Notes: a model not told the origin generated them from the sequence alone. A DNA stretch of 32,258 nucleotides from Bacillota bacterium (GCA_012799255.1 JAAZLQ010000383.1:1-32258); one strand, 5' to 3'. Shown: positions 17,359-25,460, counted from the stretch's first letter. Numbers and translations: made by a program.

Positions 17359-17452
17359 GAAGACTAAATATTAGAAGGAATAATTTGCTTAAAATCGAAA
17401 TGTGAAAAACGAGTTTCAGTCAGAAGAGAGAACAAGGTTAGGGGGAGATTTT

Positions 17453-18469
17453 TTGAACTTTGCTGTATTAACTGGTGGCGGAGATTCATCAGGTATTAAC
17501 GATTTTCTTTATTTCCTGGCGCATCGTCTCGAGCGCGAAGGTCATAGCCTAATTGGTTTCCGTAGGAGCTGGTTAGGTTTAGTGAATGATGACGTAGTTC
17601 CCTTAGACAGAGCAAAGCTCGCTGAATCCCGTTTCACCTCAGGAACAATACTGGGAAGTGCACGCAAGAATCCTATTAAAGACGGTGAAATGGATGCTGT
17701 CCTGGCCAGTTTAGAGAGCAATAAGGTAGATGCGCTCATCGCGATGGGAGGCGACGACACTCTAGGGGTAGCAGGGCATTTGGCAAAGCTCGGTTTTAAT
17801 GTTGTTGGTGTTCCACAGACCATCGACGATGATGTATTCGGAACAGATCGTACGTTAGGTTATTACACTGCTGTTAATCAGGCAGTGTCCGCGGTAAATA
17901 GTATGGTAAATAGTAATGTTGCCCATGATCGGGACATGATCGTAGAAATAATGGGGAGGGATGCAGGCTGGCTTGCCCTGGCGACTGCTCTCAATACTCC
18001 TGCCTGCGCCTGTATGTGTCCAGAGGGACCCATGCATCTCGAAGAAATGATCGCTAGTATGCAGCGGTACAAAAAGAACACAGGAAAAGCAGGTTTAGCC
18101 ATTGTTTCTGAAGGAATTCAACTGGAGGGGATCGTTCGGGAAGGATTAGCACGGGATGCTTTCGGCAATCTAGCCTATGAAGGTGTATCTCACATTGTAG
18201 CGGACTTGTACAAGGAAGCAACAGGTAGAAATCCTCGGGTACAGATTTTAGGGTTCTTGTTGCGCGGAGGAACTCCCTCTCCCCAGGATGTTGAGTTGGC
18301 CGCAAATTATGCAAACCAGGCAGTGGATCTGGCTTTAGCAGGAAAAACCGGACATATGGTAGCAAGGAAAAATGGCCAGGCTCATGCGGTGCCCTTAGCC
18401 GATGTGGTGGGGACCAAAAAGCTCGTTGGTCTTGATTACCTCACCAAGCAGTTGGAACTGTTGGCTTAG
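17453..18469 (+). CDS. 6-phosphofructokinase family protein with a divergent phosphate-donor site
   Basis: Phosphorylates fructose 6-phosphate in glycolysis. The 338-aa length is that of short PFKs. Motifs in order: VLTGGGDSSGIN (5-16), AMGGDDTLG (97-105), PQTIDDDVFGTDRT (121-134) with the base Asp125, and EIMGRDAGWLA (165-175) that contacts the sugar phosphate. The Asp after GGD (D102) is typical of PPi-dependent or PPi-derived enzymes, but these normally have PKTIDND, whereas here the Lys position is Gln122 and the Asn is Asp126. Donor (ATP or PPi) therefore cannot be assigned. TTG 17453 is chosen because GGGGGAG ends five bases upstream and the protein then begins at the first beta strand; an in-frame GTG at 17402 would add 17 unusual residues. 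Confidence 0.9.
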   Translation: MNFAVLTGGGDSSGINDFLYFLAHRLEREGHSLIGFRRSWLGLVNDDVVPLDRAKLAESRFTSGTILGSARKNPIKDGEMDAVLASLESNKVDALIAMGGDDTLGVAGHLAKLGFNVVGVPQTIDDDVFGTDRTLGYYTAVNQAVSAVNSMVNSNVAHDRDMIVEIMGRDAGWLALATALNTPACACMCPEGPMHLEEMIASMQRYKKNTGKAGLAIVSEGIQLEGIVREGLARDAFGNLAYEGVSHIVADLYKEATGRNPRVQILGFLLRGGTPSPQDVELAANYANQAVDLALAGKTGHMVARKNGQAHAVPLADVVGTKKLVGLDYLTKQLELLA

Positions 18470-18472
18470 AAC

Positions 18473-18853
18473 TTAGAGGGCAGGTCGTTCCCTTAGTTTG
18501 ATTATGTGCAAGCTGACCATCGTGCCGATGATTGCCAAGAGGATCTTAATGGACACTAACGGAATCTGAAAAATGGTAAACACCAATGATGGCCACAGGG
18601 TCCCAAGGGCTACAACCTTGATTTTGCGACTGACTGTGCGGTGTTCTAGATAATCCTTAATGTAACGTCCTAAGATTGGATGTTTAAGCAACCAAGTATG
18701 TAAAGATTTAGAACTACGCAGATAACAATATGATGTAATCAGCAAGAATGGAGTGGTAGGTATGATTGGCAAGAAAATGCCTATCACTCCTAAGCTGAGC
18801 GTTATAGTTCCTAAGGTGATTAGGACATACTTCTTCACTTCGTTTTTCAGCAT
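18473..18853 (-). CDS. YbaN/DUF454 family inner membrane protein
   Basis: A 126-aa membrane protein with the DUF454 pattern: a first hydrophobic stretch YVLITLGTITLSLGVIGIFL followed by PIIPTTPFLLI, then SSKSLHTWLLKHPILGRYI and two further hydrophobic segments (about 85-120). The family (E. coli YbaN) has no established function. ATG 18853 is preceded by GAGGTG at about four bases; an upstream in-frame ATG at 18865 has no ribosome binding site. It converges on the phosphofructokinase gene with only three bases between stops and no hairpin, and diverges from the selenoprotein gene. Confidence 0.85.
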   Translation of the reverse strand: MLKNEVKKYVLITLGTITLSLGVIGIFLPIIPTTPFLLITSYCYLRSSKSLHTWLLKHPILGRYIKDYLEHRTVSRKIKVVALGTLWPSLVFTIFQIPLVSIKILLAIIGTMVSLHIIKLRERPAL

Positions 18854-18938
18854 AACACACCTCACAAGCTGTTTCTAAGCAAGATTATAATACAAGAAGG
18901 CATTCAAATCCAGCATAAAATTAGTTAGGAGGTAAGTA

Positions 18939-19295
18939 ATGAAGTTTACTTTTATTTGTTACTCTAGATGAACAACCTGCCGCAAAGCCAAGGCTTGGCT
19001 TGATGAGCAGGGAATAACCTATGACTACAGGGATATCAAAGACGATACTCCTACAGTTGAGGAATTGAGCGAGTGGGTGAGTCGGGGCGTGCAGCCCTTA
19101 AAGGCGTTTTTCAATACAAGTGGTCAAAGCTACCGTAACCTAAAGCTAAAGGATCGCTTACCTACACTTACAGAGCAAGAGCAAATTGAACTCCTTGCCA
19201 GTGACGGCATGTTGATCAAGCGTCCCCTTTTGATCGGTCCAGAGCATGTTTTGATTGGGTTTAAACAAGAGCAGTGGGAGGATTTGTTAACTTAA
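18939..19295 (+). CDS. Selenocysteine-containing Spx/ArsC-like (YusI/YffB-type) thioredoxin-fold reductase
   Basis: Read from ATG 18939 (AGGAGGT five bases upstream), the frame gives MKFTFICYSR, an in-frame TGA at 18969-18971, then TTCRKAKAWLDEQGITYDYR and continues unbroken to TAA 19293. With the TGA decoded as selenocysteine the product is 118 residues, the usual length of this family. The family motif CxxC in PKCxTCRKAK places the catalytic Cys exactly at the TGA, giving a UxxC site (Sec11, Cys14). Downstream family landmarks are intact: KAFFNTSG, YRNLKLKDRL, LLASDGMLIKRPLLIG and VLIGFKQEQW. A bacterial SECIS-like hairpin starts right after the TGA. Family members act as thiol reductases or regulators; true arsenate reduction is not implied. 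A nonsense-mutated pseudogene is the alternative, but full conservation past the codon argues against it. Confidence 0.88.
18977..19010 (+). promoter_or_regulatory. Bacterial SECIS-like hairpin following the in-frame TGA
   Basis: Lower stem CTGC (18977-18980) with GCAG (19007-19010), an internal loop, then a perfect 7-bp upper stem (18985-18991 with 18995-19001) capped by the loop GGC. The loop begins 20 bases after the UGA, inside the range known for bacterial SECIS elements, and has the required G in its first two positions. It would be bound by SelB carrying Sec-tRNA. Confidence 0.78.
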
Positions 19296-19390
19296 GTAAC
19301 CAGGACTTTAGGGAGGATATTGTAAAACTGTGTAGAAACTATTATCTGTGAAAAGAAAATCAAGAACGTGACAAGAAAGGGGATTTTGTA

Positions 19391-20380
19391 ATGAAAAGAT
19401 CAATTGTACTTGTTGTAGCAATGGTCCTAATGCTATCCATGGTTGCCAGTGCCCAAGAGAAGGTCACTGTATATACCACATTGTTTGAACCCACTGCTCG
19501 TCTTATGTTTGATGCTTTTGAAGAAGACACCGGTATTAAGGTAGAATGGGTTCGGCTTTCTGGCGGTGAAGCTGTAGCCAGAATGGATGCAGAACGTAGA
19601 AATCCACAAGCGAGTATGTGGTTCGGTGGCGTAGGCTTAGACCACATGACCGCTAAAAATATGGGTCTGACGGAAGCATATGTTTCCCCAAATGCCGAGA
19701 ATATTCCAGCTCAATTTAGGGATCCAGAAAACTATTGGACAGGTATTTATGTTGGAGCCCTTGGATTTATTTCCAATAAAGACCGTTTGGCCGAACTTGG
19801 TATCGATGCTCCTACCTCTTGGTATGATTTGCTTAAACCTGAACTGAAAGGTGAAATCCAGGTTGCCAACCCAGGTACCTCTGGCACCGCTTATAACTTT
19901 ATCGCAACCCTAGTTCAGCTTTGGGGCGAAGATGAGGCATTTGAGTATCTCAAGGAGTTCCATAAGAATGTTCAGCAATATACTCGTTCTGGAAATGCGC
20001 CAAACCCAGCCACTGGTCTAGGTGAAGTAGCGGTAGGAATTGGCTATGCCCACGACCAAGTTACTGTAGTTCAAGAGGGCTATCCTGTAAACATTACCTT
20101 CCCCAAAGAGGGAACCGGATACGAAGTAGCTACCATCTCCCTCATTAAGGGTGGCAAAGAAATGGAAGCTGCTAAGAAACTCTACGATTGGGCTTTAACC
20201 GAGCGGGCTGCAAAGTTGCTTGCTTCCACCAACGTAGTTCCCATTATTGATGTTCCATTGGTAGAAGGTGCTGTGCCCATTTCTCAAGTTAACGTGATTG
20301 ACCAAGATGACCTCTGGGCCGCTTCGCAAAAAGAGCGCTTGGTTGAGAAATGGAATAACGAAGTATTCCGTCAACGCTAA
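19391..20380 (+). CDS. ABC transporter substrate-binding protein, iron(III)-type (AfuA/FutA-like)
   Basis: Extracytoplasmic receptor of the importer encoded by the next two genes. The 329-aa protein starts with a signal peptide (MKRS, hydrophobic core to residue 18, ASA before Gln22) and no lipobox Cys, so it should be cleaved by signal peptidase I and left soluble. The mature part begins VTVYTTLFEPTARLMFDAFE and shows WFGGVGLDHM, YVGALGFISNKDRL and FPKEGTGYEVATISLIKG, the pattern of the AfuA cluster of binding proteins. The Tyr-Tyr pair of classical ferric-binding proteins is not evident, so the ligand may be Fe(III), a chelate, or a phosphonate/polyol. AAAGGGG lies about eight bases before ATG 19391. 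A partial terminator follows. Confidence 0.85.
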   Translation: MKRSIVLVVAMVLMLSMVASAQEKVTVYTTLFEPTARLMFDAFEEDTGIKVEWVRLSGGEAVARMDAERRNPQASMWFGGVGLDHMTAKNMGLTEAYVSPNAENIPAQFRDPENYWTGIYVGALGFISNKDRLAELGIDAPTSWYDLLKPELKGEIQVANPGTSGTAYNFIATLVQLWGEDEAFEYLKEFHKNVQQYTRSGNAPNPATGLGEVAVGIGYAHDQVTVVQEGYPVNITFPKEGTGYEVATISLIKGGKEMEAAKKLYDWALTERAAKLLASTNVVPIIDVPLVEGAVPISQVNVIDQDDLWAASQKERLVEKWNNEVFRQR

Positions 20381-20402
20381 TTGACATTTCGTTTGTGAGA
20401 CT

Positions 20403-20431
20403 GGGTCCCTCCCCTAGGGGGGACCTTTTTT
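20403..20431 (+). terminator. Intra-operon hairpin with T run between binding protein and permease
   Basis: GGTCC (20404-20408) pairs with GGACC (20421-20425), with CCCC/GGGG inside, followed by six T. Placed between the binding-protein gene and the permease, it should let the binding protein be made in excess by partial read-through. Confidence 0.75.
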
Positions 20432-20447
20432 AAAGGAGGACGATGGC

Positions 20448-22139
20448 ATGGCCGTGGCAAAACCACGCAGGCCAAAAGCGCGGGTGGGTGGTACCGGGTT
20501 GTGGCAACTCAGGCAAGATCCAGCGCTTTTGCTTACGTTAATAATTATTGGTCTGTCCTTATTAGTATTTATTGTCTATCCATTATTGAGAGTTTTTTTG
20601 TTAAGTATTAACCCACGTGGTACCTTAACTCTTGACGTTTATCGGCAAGTTATGGGGCAATGGTGGCTTAGGCAGAGCTTTTACAATAGCTTGCTGTTGG
20701 GAACTTTAACAGCCACATTTTCCACAATCATCGGCTATCTTTTTGCTTTTGCCTTAAACCGGACAGACATGCCCATGAAAGGTTTCTTTGGTCAGATGGT
20801 GCAATTACCCATGATCTCCCCGCCCTTCATGTTCACCCTATCTGTCATTCTGCTCTTAGGACGGAATGGTCTAATTACTAAGGGCCTTTTGGGACTGACC
20901 AATTTCAATATTTACGGATTGAATGGGCTAGTGTTGGTGCAAACCATCAGCATGTTTCCCATTGCCTTTAATACTCTGAATGGAGTTTTACAGGGCATTA
21001 ACCCTGATCTGGAGGAAGGCGCGCTGGATTTAGGGGCCAGTCGGTTTTCCGTATTCCGCACCATCACTTTGCCCTTGTCCATTCCTGGTTTGGCCAGTTC
21101 TTGGCTCTTGGTTTTTGTCAACTCTTTAGCCGACTTCGCCAATCCAATGGTCTTGGGTGGCACATTTGATGTGCTGTCGGTACAAGCCTACTTGCAGTTT
21201 ACTGGTATGTTTAACGCTCCGCGTGGCACCGCGTTAGCAGTGATGCTCTTGATCCCTGCCATGACTGCGTTTTTGATTCAGCGGTACTATGTTTCCAAGA
21301 AATCTTATGTAACGGTGACTGGTAAGCCTTCAAGTCCACGCCTCTTGAAAGTAAGTCCTTGGTTGCGTTGGGGTCTCTTTGGAGTCTGTAGCCTAGTTGC
21401 CCTAGTTATCTTGGCATTTTACGGTACTGTTGTTGCAGGCGCTTTTGTAAAAACTTGGGGTGTTGACTTCACCTTCTCCTTAGAACACTGGCGCTATGCC
21501 TGGGATGTGGGTCTCAATAGCATCAAGTCCACCGTTTTCTTGGCTTTGATTGCTACTCCCATTACTGGTATTTTAGGAATGGTAATTGCCTTTATCTTGG
21601 TTCGCAAGGAGTTTCCAGGTAAGAAGCTCTTGGGGCTGATCTCGATGCTAGCCTTCGCGGTTCCTGGTACAGTGGTCGGTATAGGTTACATTTTGGCCTT
21701 TAATGAACCGCCCCTGCTCTTGAGCGGAACAGCCTTGATTATTGTCCTCTGTTTCGTGTTCAGAGAGGTTCCGGTCGGAATAGAGTCCGGTATGGCGTCT
21801 TTGATCCAAATTGATAAGTCCATTGAAGAAGCTTCTACCAACTTAGGGGCTTCCACAGGCTATACTTTCTCGAAGATTACTTTACCGTTGATTAAGCCAG
21901 CCTTCTTGTCGGGACTCTTCTTTGCGTTTACAAGGTCCATGACCGCGGTCAGTGCTATTATCTTCTTGGTATCTGCCCGATGGCACCATCTGACAGTACT
22001 GATCCTTTCACAGACTGAAATCATGCGCCTTGGTGCGGCAAGTGTGTTAAGTTTGATTTTGATCATTATTGTGTTGGGTGCCTTTGCCATCATGCGTCTA
22101 GTGGTGGGTGGCAACGTTAATCGGGAGCTTCCAAGATAA
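20448..22139 (+). CDS. ABC transporter permease, fused two-domain iron(III)-type
   Basis: Membrane channel of the importer. The 563-aa protein is a tandem fusion of two binding-protein-dependent permease domains with about 12 hydrophobic segments. Each half has an EAA loop that contacts the ATPase: EGALDLGASRFSVFRTITLP (first half) and EEASTNLGASTGYTFSKITLP (second half). This fused form is typical of FbpB/AfuB-like ferric permeases and of some phosphonate/thiamine permeases. AAGGAGG lies seven bases before ATG 20448; another ATG six bases earlier is out of frame. The ATPase gene starts 14 bases after the stop. Confidence 0.93.
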   Translation: MAVAKPRRPKARVGGTGLWQLRQDPALLLTLIIIGLSLLVFIVYPLLRVFLLSINPRGTLTLDVYRQVMGQWWLRQSFYNSLLLGTLTATFSTIIGYLFAFALNRTDMPMKGFFGQMVQLPMISPPFMFTLSVILLLGRNGLITKGLLGLTNFNIYGLNGLVLVQTISMFPIAFNTLNGVLQGINPDLEEGALDLGASRFSVFRTITLPLSIPGLASSWLLVFVNSLADFANPMVLGGTFDVLSVQAYLQFTGMFNAPRGTALAVMLLIPAMTAFLIQRYYVSKKSYVTVTGKPSSPRLLKVSPWLRWGLFGVCSLVALVILAFYGTVVAGAFVKTWGVDFTFSLEHWRYAWDVGLNSIKSTVFLALIATPITGILGMVIAFILVRKEFPGKKLLGLISMLAFAVPGTVVGIGYILAFNEPPLLLSGTALIIVLCFVFREVPVGIESGMASLIQIDKSIEEASTNLGASTGYTFSKITLPLIKPAFLSGLFFAFTRSMTAVSAIIFLVSARWHHLTVLILSQTEIMRLGAASVLSLILIIIVLGAFAIMRLVVGGNVNRELPR

Positions 22140-22153
22140 GGGAGGATTTGACA

Positions 22154-23230
22154 ATGTGTGCACAAAAAGTTGAATTACGACAATTGGTGAAGATATTTCC
22201 CGCCCCCGGGGGCACAGAAGTGCGGGCAGTGGATAACATTGATTTGGTGATTGAACCGGGTGAAATGGTTACTTTCCTAGGACCTTCTGGTTGCGGCAAG
22301 ACTACCACACTGAGGATGGTAGCCGGTTTTGAGATGCCCACTAGTGGTCAGATTCTAATTGGAAATGAAGACATTTCTACCAAAGCTCCGAACGAGCGTG
22401 ATACTGCCATGGTGTTTCAGAGCTACGCGCTGTTCCCACATATGACTGTGGAGGAGAACATTGGTTATGGCTTGCGTTTTCGCAAGGTTAGCAAGAAAGA
22501 AACCCAAGAGCGGGTAGCCAAGATTATGGCCTTAGTGGGTTTAGAAGGCATGAGTAAACGGGCCCCAGGTCAACTTTCTGGTGGTCAGCAGCAGCGGGTT
22601 GCTTTAGCTAGAGCTTTAGTGGTCGAGCCGCAAGTACTCCTCTTTGATGAACCTTTATCTAACCTTGATGCTAAACTGAGGGAGCACATGCGGGAAGAGA
22701 TTCGCCGGGTACAGCAGCGGCTAAAAATCACTGCCATTTACGTTACGCATGATCAAAGCGAGGCAATGGCTCTTTCAGATAAGATTGTGGTGATGAACTC
22801 AGGCAAAATCGAACAGGTGGGGTCCCCACAGGAGATCTATATGAGGCCTGCGTCAAGATTTGTGGCAGACTTTATTGGCAAAGTGAACTTTTTGCCTTGT
22901 AAGGTGCTTCGGCAGGACAAGAACGAAACCGAGATTGAAACGTTCGGACAACACTTTATGGTCTATGATGTCCCAGCCATCAAGGGTGATGCTGCTATGG
23001 TAGTACGCCCAGAGGCGCTATCCTTAACTGCCAAGGAGGGAATTCCGGTAAATGTGGAAAGCGCTATTTATCTAGGTTCTTCCATGGAGTATCGGGTGGT
23101 CTTGCCCAATGGAGAACGGATCACAGTAGTGCATAGCAATCCGAACCTAAATGAGATGTTTACCCCAAATCAAGAGGCTTTTCTCAAGCTAGATCCCCAT
23201 GCGGTTCATCTCTTACCAAGCACAGATTAA
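22154..23230 (+). CDS. ABC transporter ATP-binding protein, iron/spermidine/polyol type
   Basis: ATPase of the importer (358 aa). All nucleotide-binding motifs are present: Walker A GPSGCGKTT (43-51), Q-loop Gln89 in VFQSYALFPHM, signature LSGGQQQR (141-148), Walker B VLLFDEP (161-167), D-loop SNLDAKLR and switch His199. The region after about residue 235 is the C-terminal TOBE-type regulatory domain (VVRPEALSL). It matches PotA/FbpC/UgpC-like ATPases. Start ATG 22154 has GGGAGG about eight bases upstream; the in-frame TTG at 22148 is too close to it. With the two upstream genes it completes a functional importer. Confidence 0.95.
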   Translation: MCAQKVELRQLVKIFPAPGGTEVRAVDNIDLVIEPGEMVTFLGPSGCGKTTTLRMVAGFEMPTSGQILIGNEDISTKAPNERDTAMVFQSYALFPHMTVEENIGYGLRFRKVSKKETQERVAKIMALVGLEGMSKRAPGQLSGGQQQRVALARALVVEPQVLLFDEPLSNLDAKLREHMREEIRRVQQRLKITAIYVTHDQSEAMALSDKIVVMNSGKIEQVGSPQEIYMRPASRFVADFIGKVNFLPCKVLRQDKNETEIETFGQHFMVYDVPAIKGDAAMVVRPEALSLTAKEGIPVNVESAIYLGSSMEYRVVLPNGERITVVHSNPNLNEMFTPNQEAFLKLDPHAVHLLPSTD

Positions 23231-23257
23231 AAAAAGGCGCCTTTAGGGGCGCCTTCT
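23228..23257. terminator. Bidirectional terminator between ABC ATPase and hydrolase genes
   Basis: AAGGCGCC (23234-23241) and GGCGCCTT (23248-23255) form an 8-bp stem with a 6-base loop. On the minus strand it is followed by a run of seven T, so it is strong for the hydrolase gene and weaker for the ATPase gene. Confidence 0.88.
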
Positions 23258-23260
23258 GCA

Positions 23261-24187
23261 TTAGTTGGAAAGTTGGTGTTGCAGCCAATTACTAATGTCT
23301 TGCATAACCTCTGCTCTGTTTATCTCGTTGAGTAGTTCGTGGCGAGCTCCAGGATAGAGTTTTAGCTCGATATTGTTCACATTGTGATTTCTAAGTTGGC
23401 CAACGAACTGTCTAATGCCAGAACCATATTTACCCACTGGATCTGCTTCGCCGCTCACCACGAGAAGTGGCAGATCCTTAGGAATGCGGTTAATCAGTTC
23501 GGGATTATGGATCAACTCTAGTCCAGTGAAGAGATCATAGAAGAAGCCTGAGCTACAAACCATCCCACAGTACTGGTCGGCAATGTATTTGTTAACTTCG
23601 TTTCGATCCCGGGAGAGCCAATCAAACTTGGTCTGCGCATCCTTGATGCCCTTGTTGAAACTACCAAAAGATAGTTTATCTAAAAATGTACTGGGACTAG
23701 TAGGATCCTTGCGCATTTGGAAACGGGCGATCAGCTTACCTGCTTTGGCAGCAACTCCCGGATCTCCTCCGGAACCCATCAAAATCGCTCCGCGAATAGT
23801 GTTTCCGTATTTTTGGATGTAACGTCGGGCTAAGAATGAACCCATACTGTGGCCCATCAGAAAAATCGGCAGATCGGGATGTTCCTGTTGGATGAAGGAG
23901 TTGATGGCTGCCAGATCATCTACGACCCGATCAAATCCATCCTCAGCCGCAAAATAGCCCATTAAACCAGCCTTTTTTCCTGTCTCACCATGCCCCCGGT
24001 GGTCGTTGGCTACAACCACAAATCCCTGTTCATTTAGAAACTCTGCAAAACGTCGATAACGCCCACTATGTTCGGCCATGCCATGGGCGATTTGCACTAC
24101 CCCTCGCGGTTGTTTAGTCTGCGCCCAGCTGCGGATGAAAACTTCGGCCCCATCGTCCATAGTAAGAAAAAGCGTCTTTGTTTGCAT
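23261..24187 (-). CDS. Alpha/beta hydrolase, lysophospholipase/monoacylglycerol lipase-like
   Basis: Serine hydrolase of 308 aa likely acting on monoacylglycerols or lysophospholipids. It shows the oxyanion region AHGMAEHSGRY (35-45), the lid-side motif NDHRGHGET, the nucleophile elbow GHSMG with Ser114, the acid Asp249 in SGEADPVG and His283 in GARHE, all in the order of the Hydrolase_4/PldB family. No signal peptide or membrane segment, so cytosolic. ATG 24187 is preferred over ATG 24193, which touches the GGGGG ribosome binding site directly. It converges on the ABC operon and diverges from the DUF362 gene. Confidence 0.92.
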   Translation of the reverse strand: MQTKTLFLTMDDGAEVFIRSWAQTKQPRGVVQIAHGMAEHSGRYRRFAEFLNEQGFVVVANDHRGHGETGKKAGLMGYFAAEDGFDRVVDDLAAINSFIQQEHPDLPIFLMGHSMGSFLARRYIQKYGNTIRGAILMGSGGDPGVAAKAGKLIARFQMRKDPTSPSTFLDKLSFGSFNKGIKDAQTKFDWLSRDRNEVNKYIADQYCGMVCSSGFFYDLFTGLELIHNPELINRIPKDLPLLVVSGEADPVGKYGSGIRQFVGQLRNHNVNNIELKLYPGARHELLNEINRAEVMQDISNWLQHQLSN

Positions 24188-24320
24188 CGTCATCCCCCTT
24201 ATGGCATTTTCTAGATCATTGATTCAAGATTATCGTCAAGAGTCCTTCTTAACCACTCTAGAGGGTTTCTCTCCAGTTGGGAAGAACTAGAAGTAATACA
24301 GAAAAACTGGAGGTTGCACT

Positions 24321-25412
24321 ATGTTGTCTGAAAAGATCTTTGTCAGTTACGGACAAGCGCCAATCGCCATGGTTCAAGAGCTACTCACCCATTTGGATGT
24401 GGCCTCAATCATTCCCCAAGGTGCGCGCATTGGTCTAAAGCCCAACCTAGTTGTGGCTAGACCGGCTCAGGAAGGAGCCACCACCGCCCCTGAGTTAGTG
24501 GATGGGGTTATTCAATATCTCCAGTCTCATGGATTTCAGAACATTGTTATTGCTGAAGGATCTTGGATTGGCGATAGCACCCAGCGAGCGTTTGATGTGT
24601 GTGGTTATACCAAGCTCGCTAAAGCATACGGAGTGGAGCTGGTGGACTTACAAAAAGACGGCTATCACACTCGGACAGTAGAGGGGCTACAAATCCATGT
24701 CTGTAATGAGCTGAGCAAGATTGATTACTTGATCAATCTGCCTGTGTTGAAAGGACACTGCCAAACCAAAATAACCTGTGCCTTGAAGAATCTCAAGGGC
24801 TGTATTCCCAATTCGGAGAAGCGGCGTTTTCATAGCTTAGGCTTACATAAACCTATTGCCTATCTAAACCAAGCGATCAGAACTGATTTGGTTATTGTGG
24901 ATGGACTTGTCGGTGATTTAGATTTTGAAGAGGGTGGCAATCCCGTTCAGATGGATCGGATCATTGTGGGGACAGACCCAGTGTTAGTAGATTCGTATGT
25001 TGCACAACTGCTCGGTTATGATCCAGCGGAGATTGCCTATATTCCATTGGCTGAAAGCCTGGGAGTTGGCCGGGTCTTTACTGATGCAACTGAGGTTGTG
25101 GTGTTGAATGAAGAGCACACTGTGCAAAGGATTTCCCCAACCCGGCAAGTTGCTGAGTTGGCCCGTTTTATCGAAGAAAGTGATGCCTGTTCAGCCTGTT
25201 ACGGTAGCCTAATCCACGCCTTGGGGCGACTCAACGAACGGGGGCTCCTGGGCCGAGTAAATCAGCCCATTGCCATTGGTCAGGGATTTAAAGGCAAACA
25301 AGGGGAAGGAGTAGGCATTGGTAGCTGCACCAAAGGGTTTTCCACCCATGTAGTCGGCTGTCCACCTACAGCTAAGACGATTTTAGATTTCCTCATCCAG
25401 ACTATTAGATAA
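24321..25412 (+). CDS. DUF362 domain protein with a C-terminal cysteine set
   Basis: A 363-aa protein of the DUF362 family: GLKPNLVVARPAQEGATTAP near the start, then IVIAEGSWIGDSTQRAF, LINLPVLKGHCQTKITCALK, NLKGCIP and DGLVGD.DFEEGGNPVQMDRIIVGTDPV. These are the standard conserved blocks; the fold resembles the lactate-racemase/iron-sulfur DUF362 proteins. The C-terminus has CSACYGSLI, GSCTKGF and GCPPTA, cysteines that could hold an Fe-S cluster, although this is not the classical ferredoxin pattern of longer DUF362 proteins. CTGGAGGT lies seven bases before ATG 24321. Biochemical role unknown. Confidence 0.85.
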   Translation: MLSEKIFVSYGQAPIAMVQELLTHLDVASIIPQGARIGLKPNLVVARPAQEGATTAPELVDGVIQYLQSHGFQNIVIAEGSWIGDSTQRAFDVCGYTKLAKAYGVELVDLQKDGYHTRTVEGLQIHVCNELSKIDYLINLPVLKGHCQTKITCALKNLKGCIPNSEKRRFHSLGLHKPIAYLNQAIRTDLVIVDGLVGDLDFEEGGNPVQMDRIIVGTDPVLVDSYVAQLLGYDPAEIAYIPLAESLGVGRVFTDATEVVVLNEEHTVQRISPTRQVAELARFIEESDACSACYGSLIHALGRLNERGLLGRVNQPIAIGQGFKGKQGEGVGIGSCTKGFSTHVVGCPPTAKTILDFLIQTIR

Positions 25413-25443
25413 AAGAAGGACGCAAGGCACTGAGCCTCACGTC
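25411..25443. terminator. Terminator between DUF362 and redoxin genes
   Basis: A 10-bp stem with two G-U pairs in the minus-strand RNA (25434-25443 with 25419-25428) and a 5-base loop, followed on the minus strand by CTTCTTTT. It ends the redoxin/MsrB transcript. Confidence 0.65.
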
Positions 25444-25460
25444 TTAAGAAACAAGGTAAG

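Noticed and set aside
18880..18895. ATTATAAT as a promoter shared by the divergent YbaN-like and selenoprotein genes
   Set aside because: The octamer is self-complementary and serves as a -10 match on both strands, but neither strand has a convincing -35 at 16-18 bases.
19065..19295. Separate 76-aa ORF starting at TTG 19065
   Set aside because: It is the 3' part of the selenoprotein frame; it has no ribosome binding site and lacks the active site.
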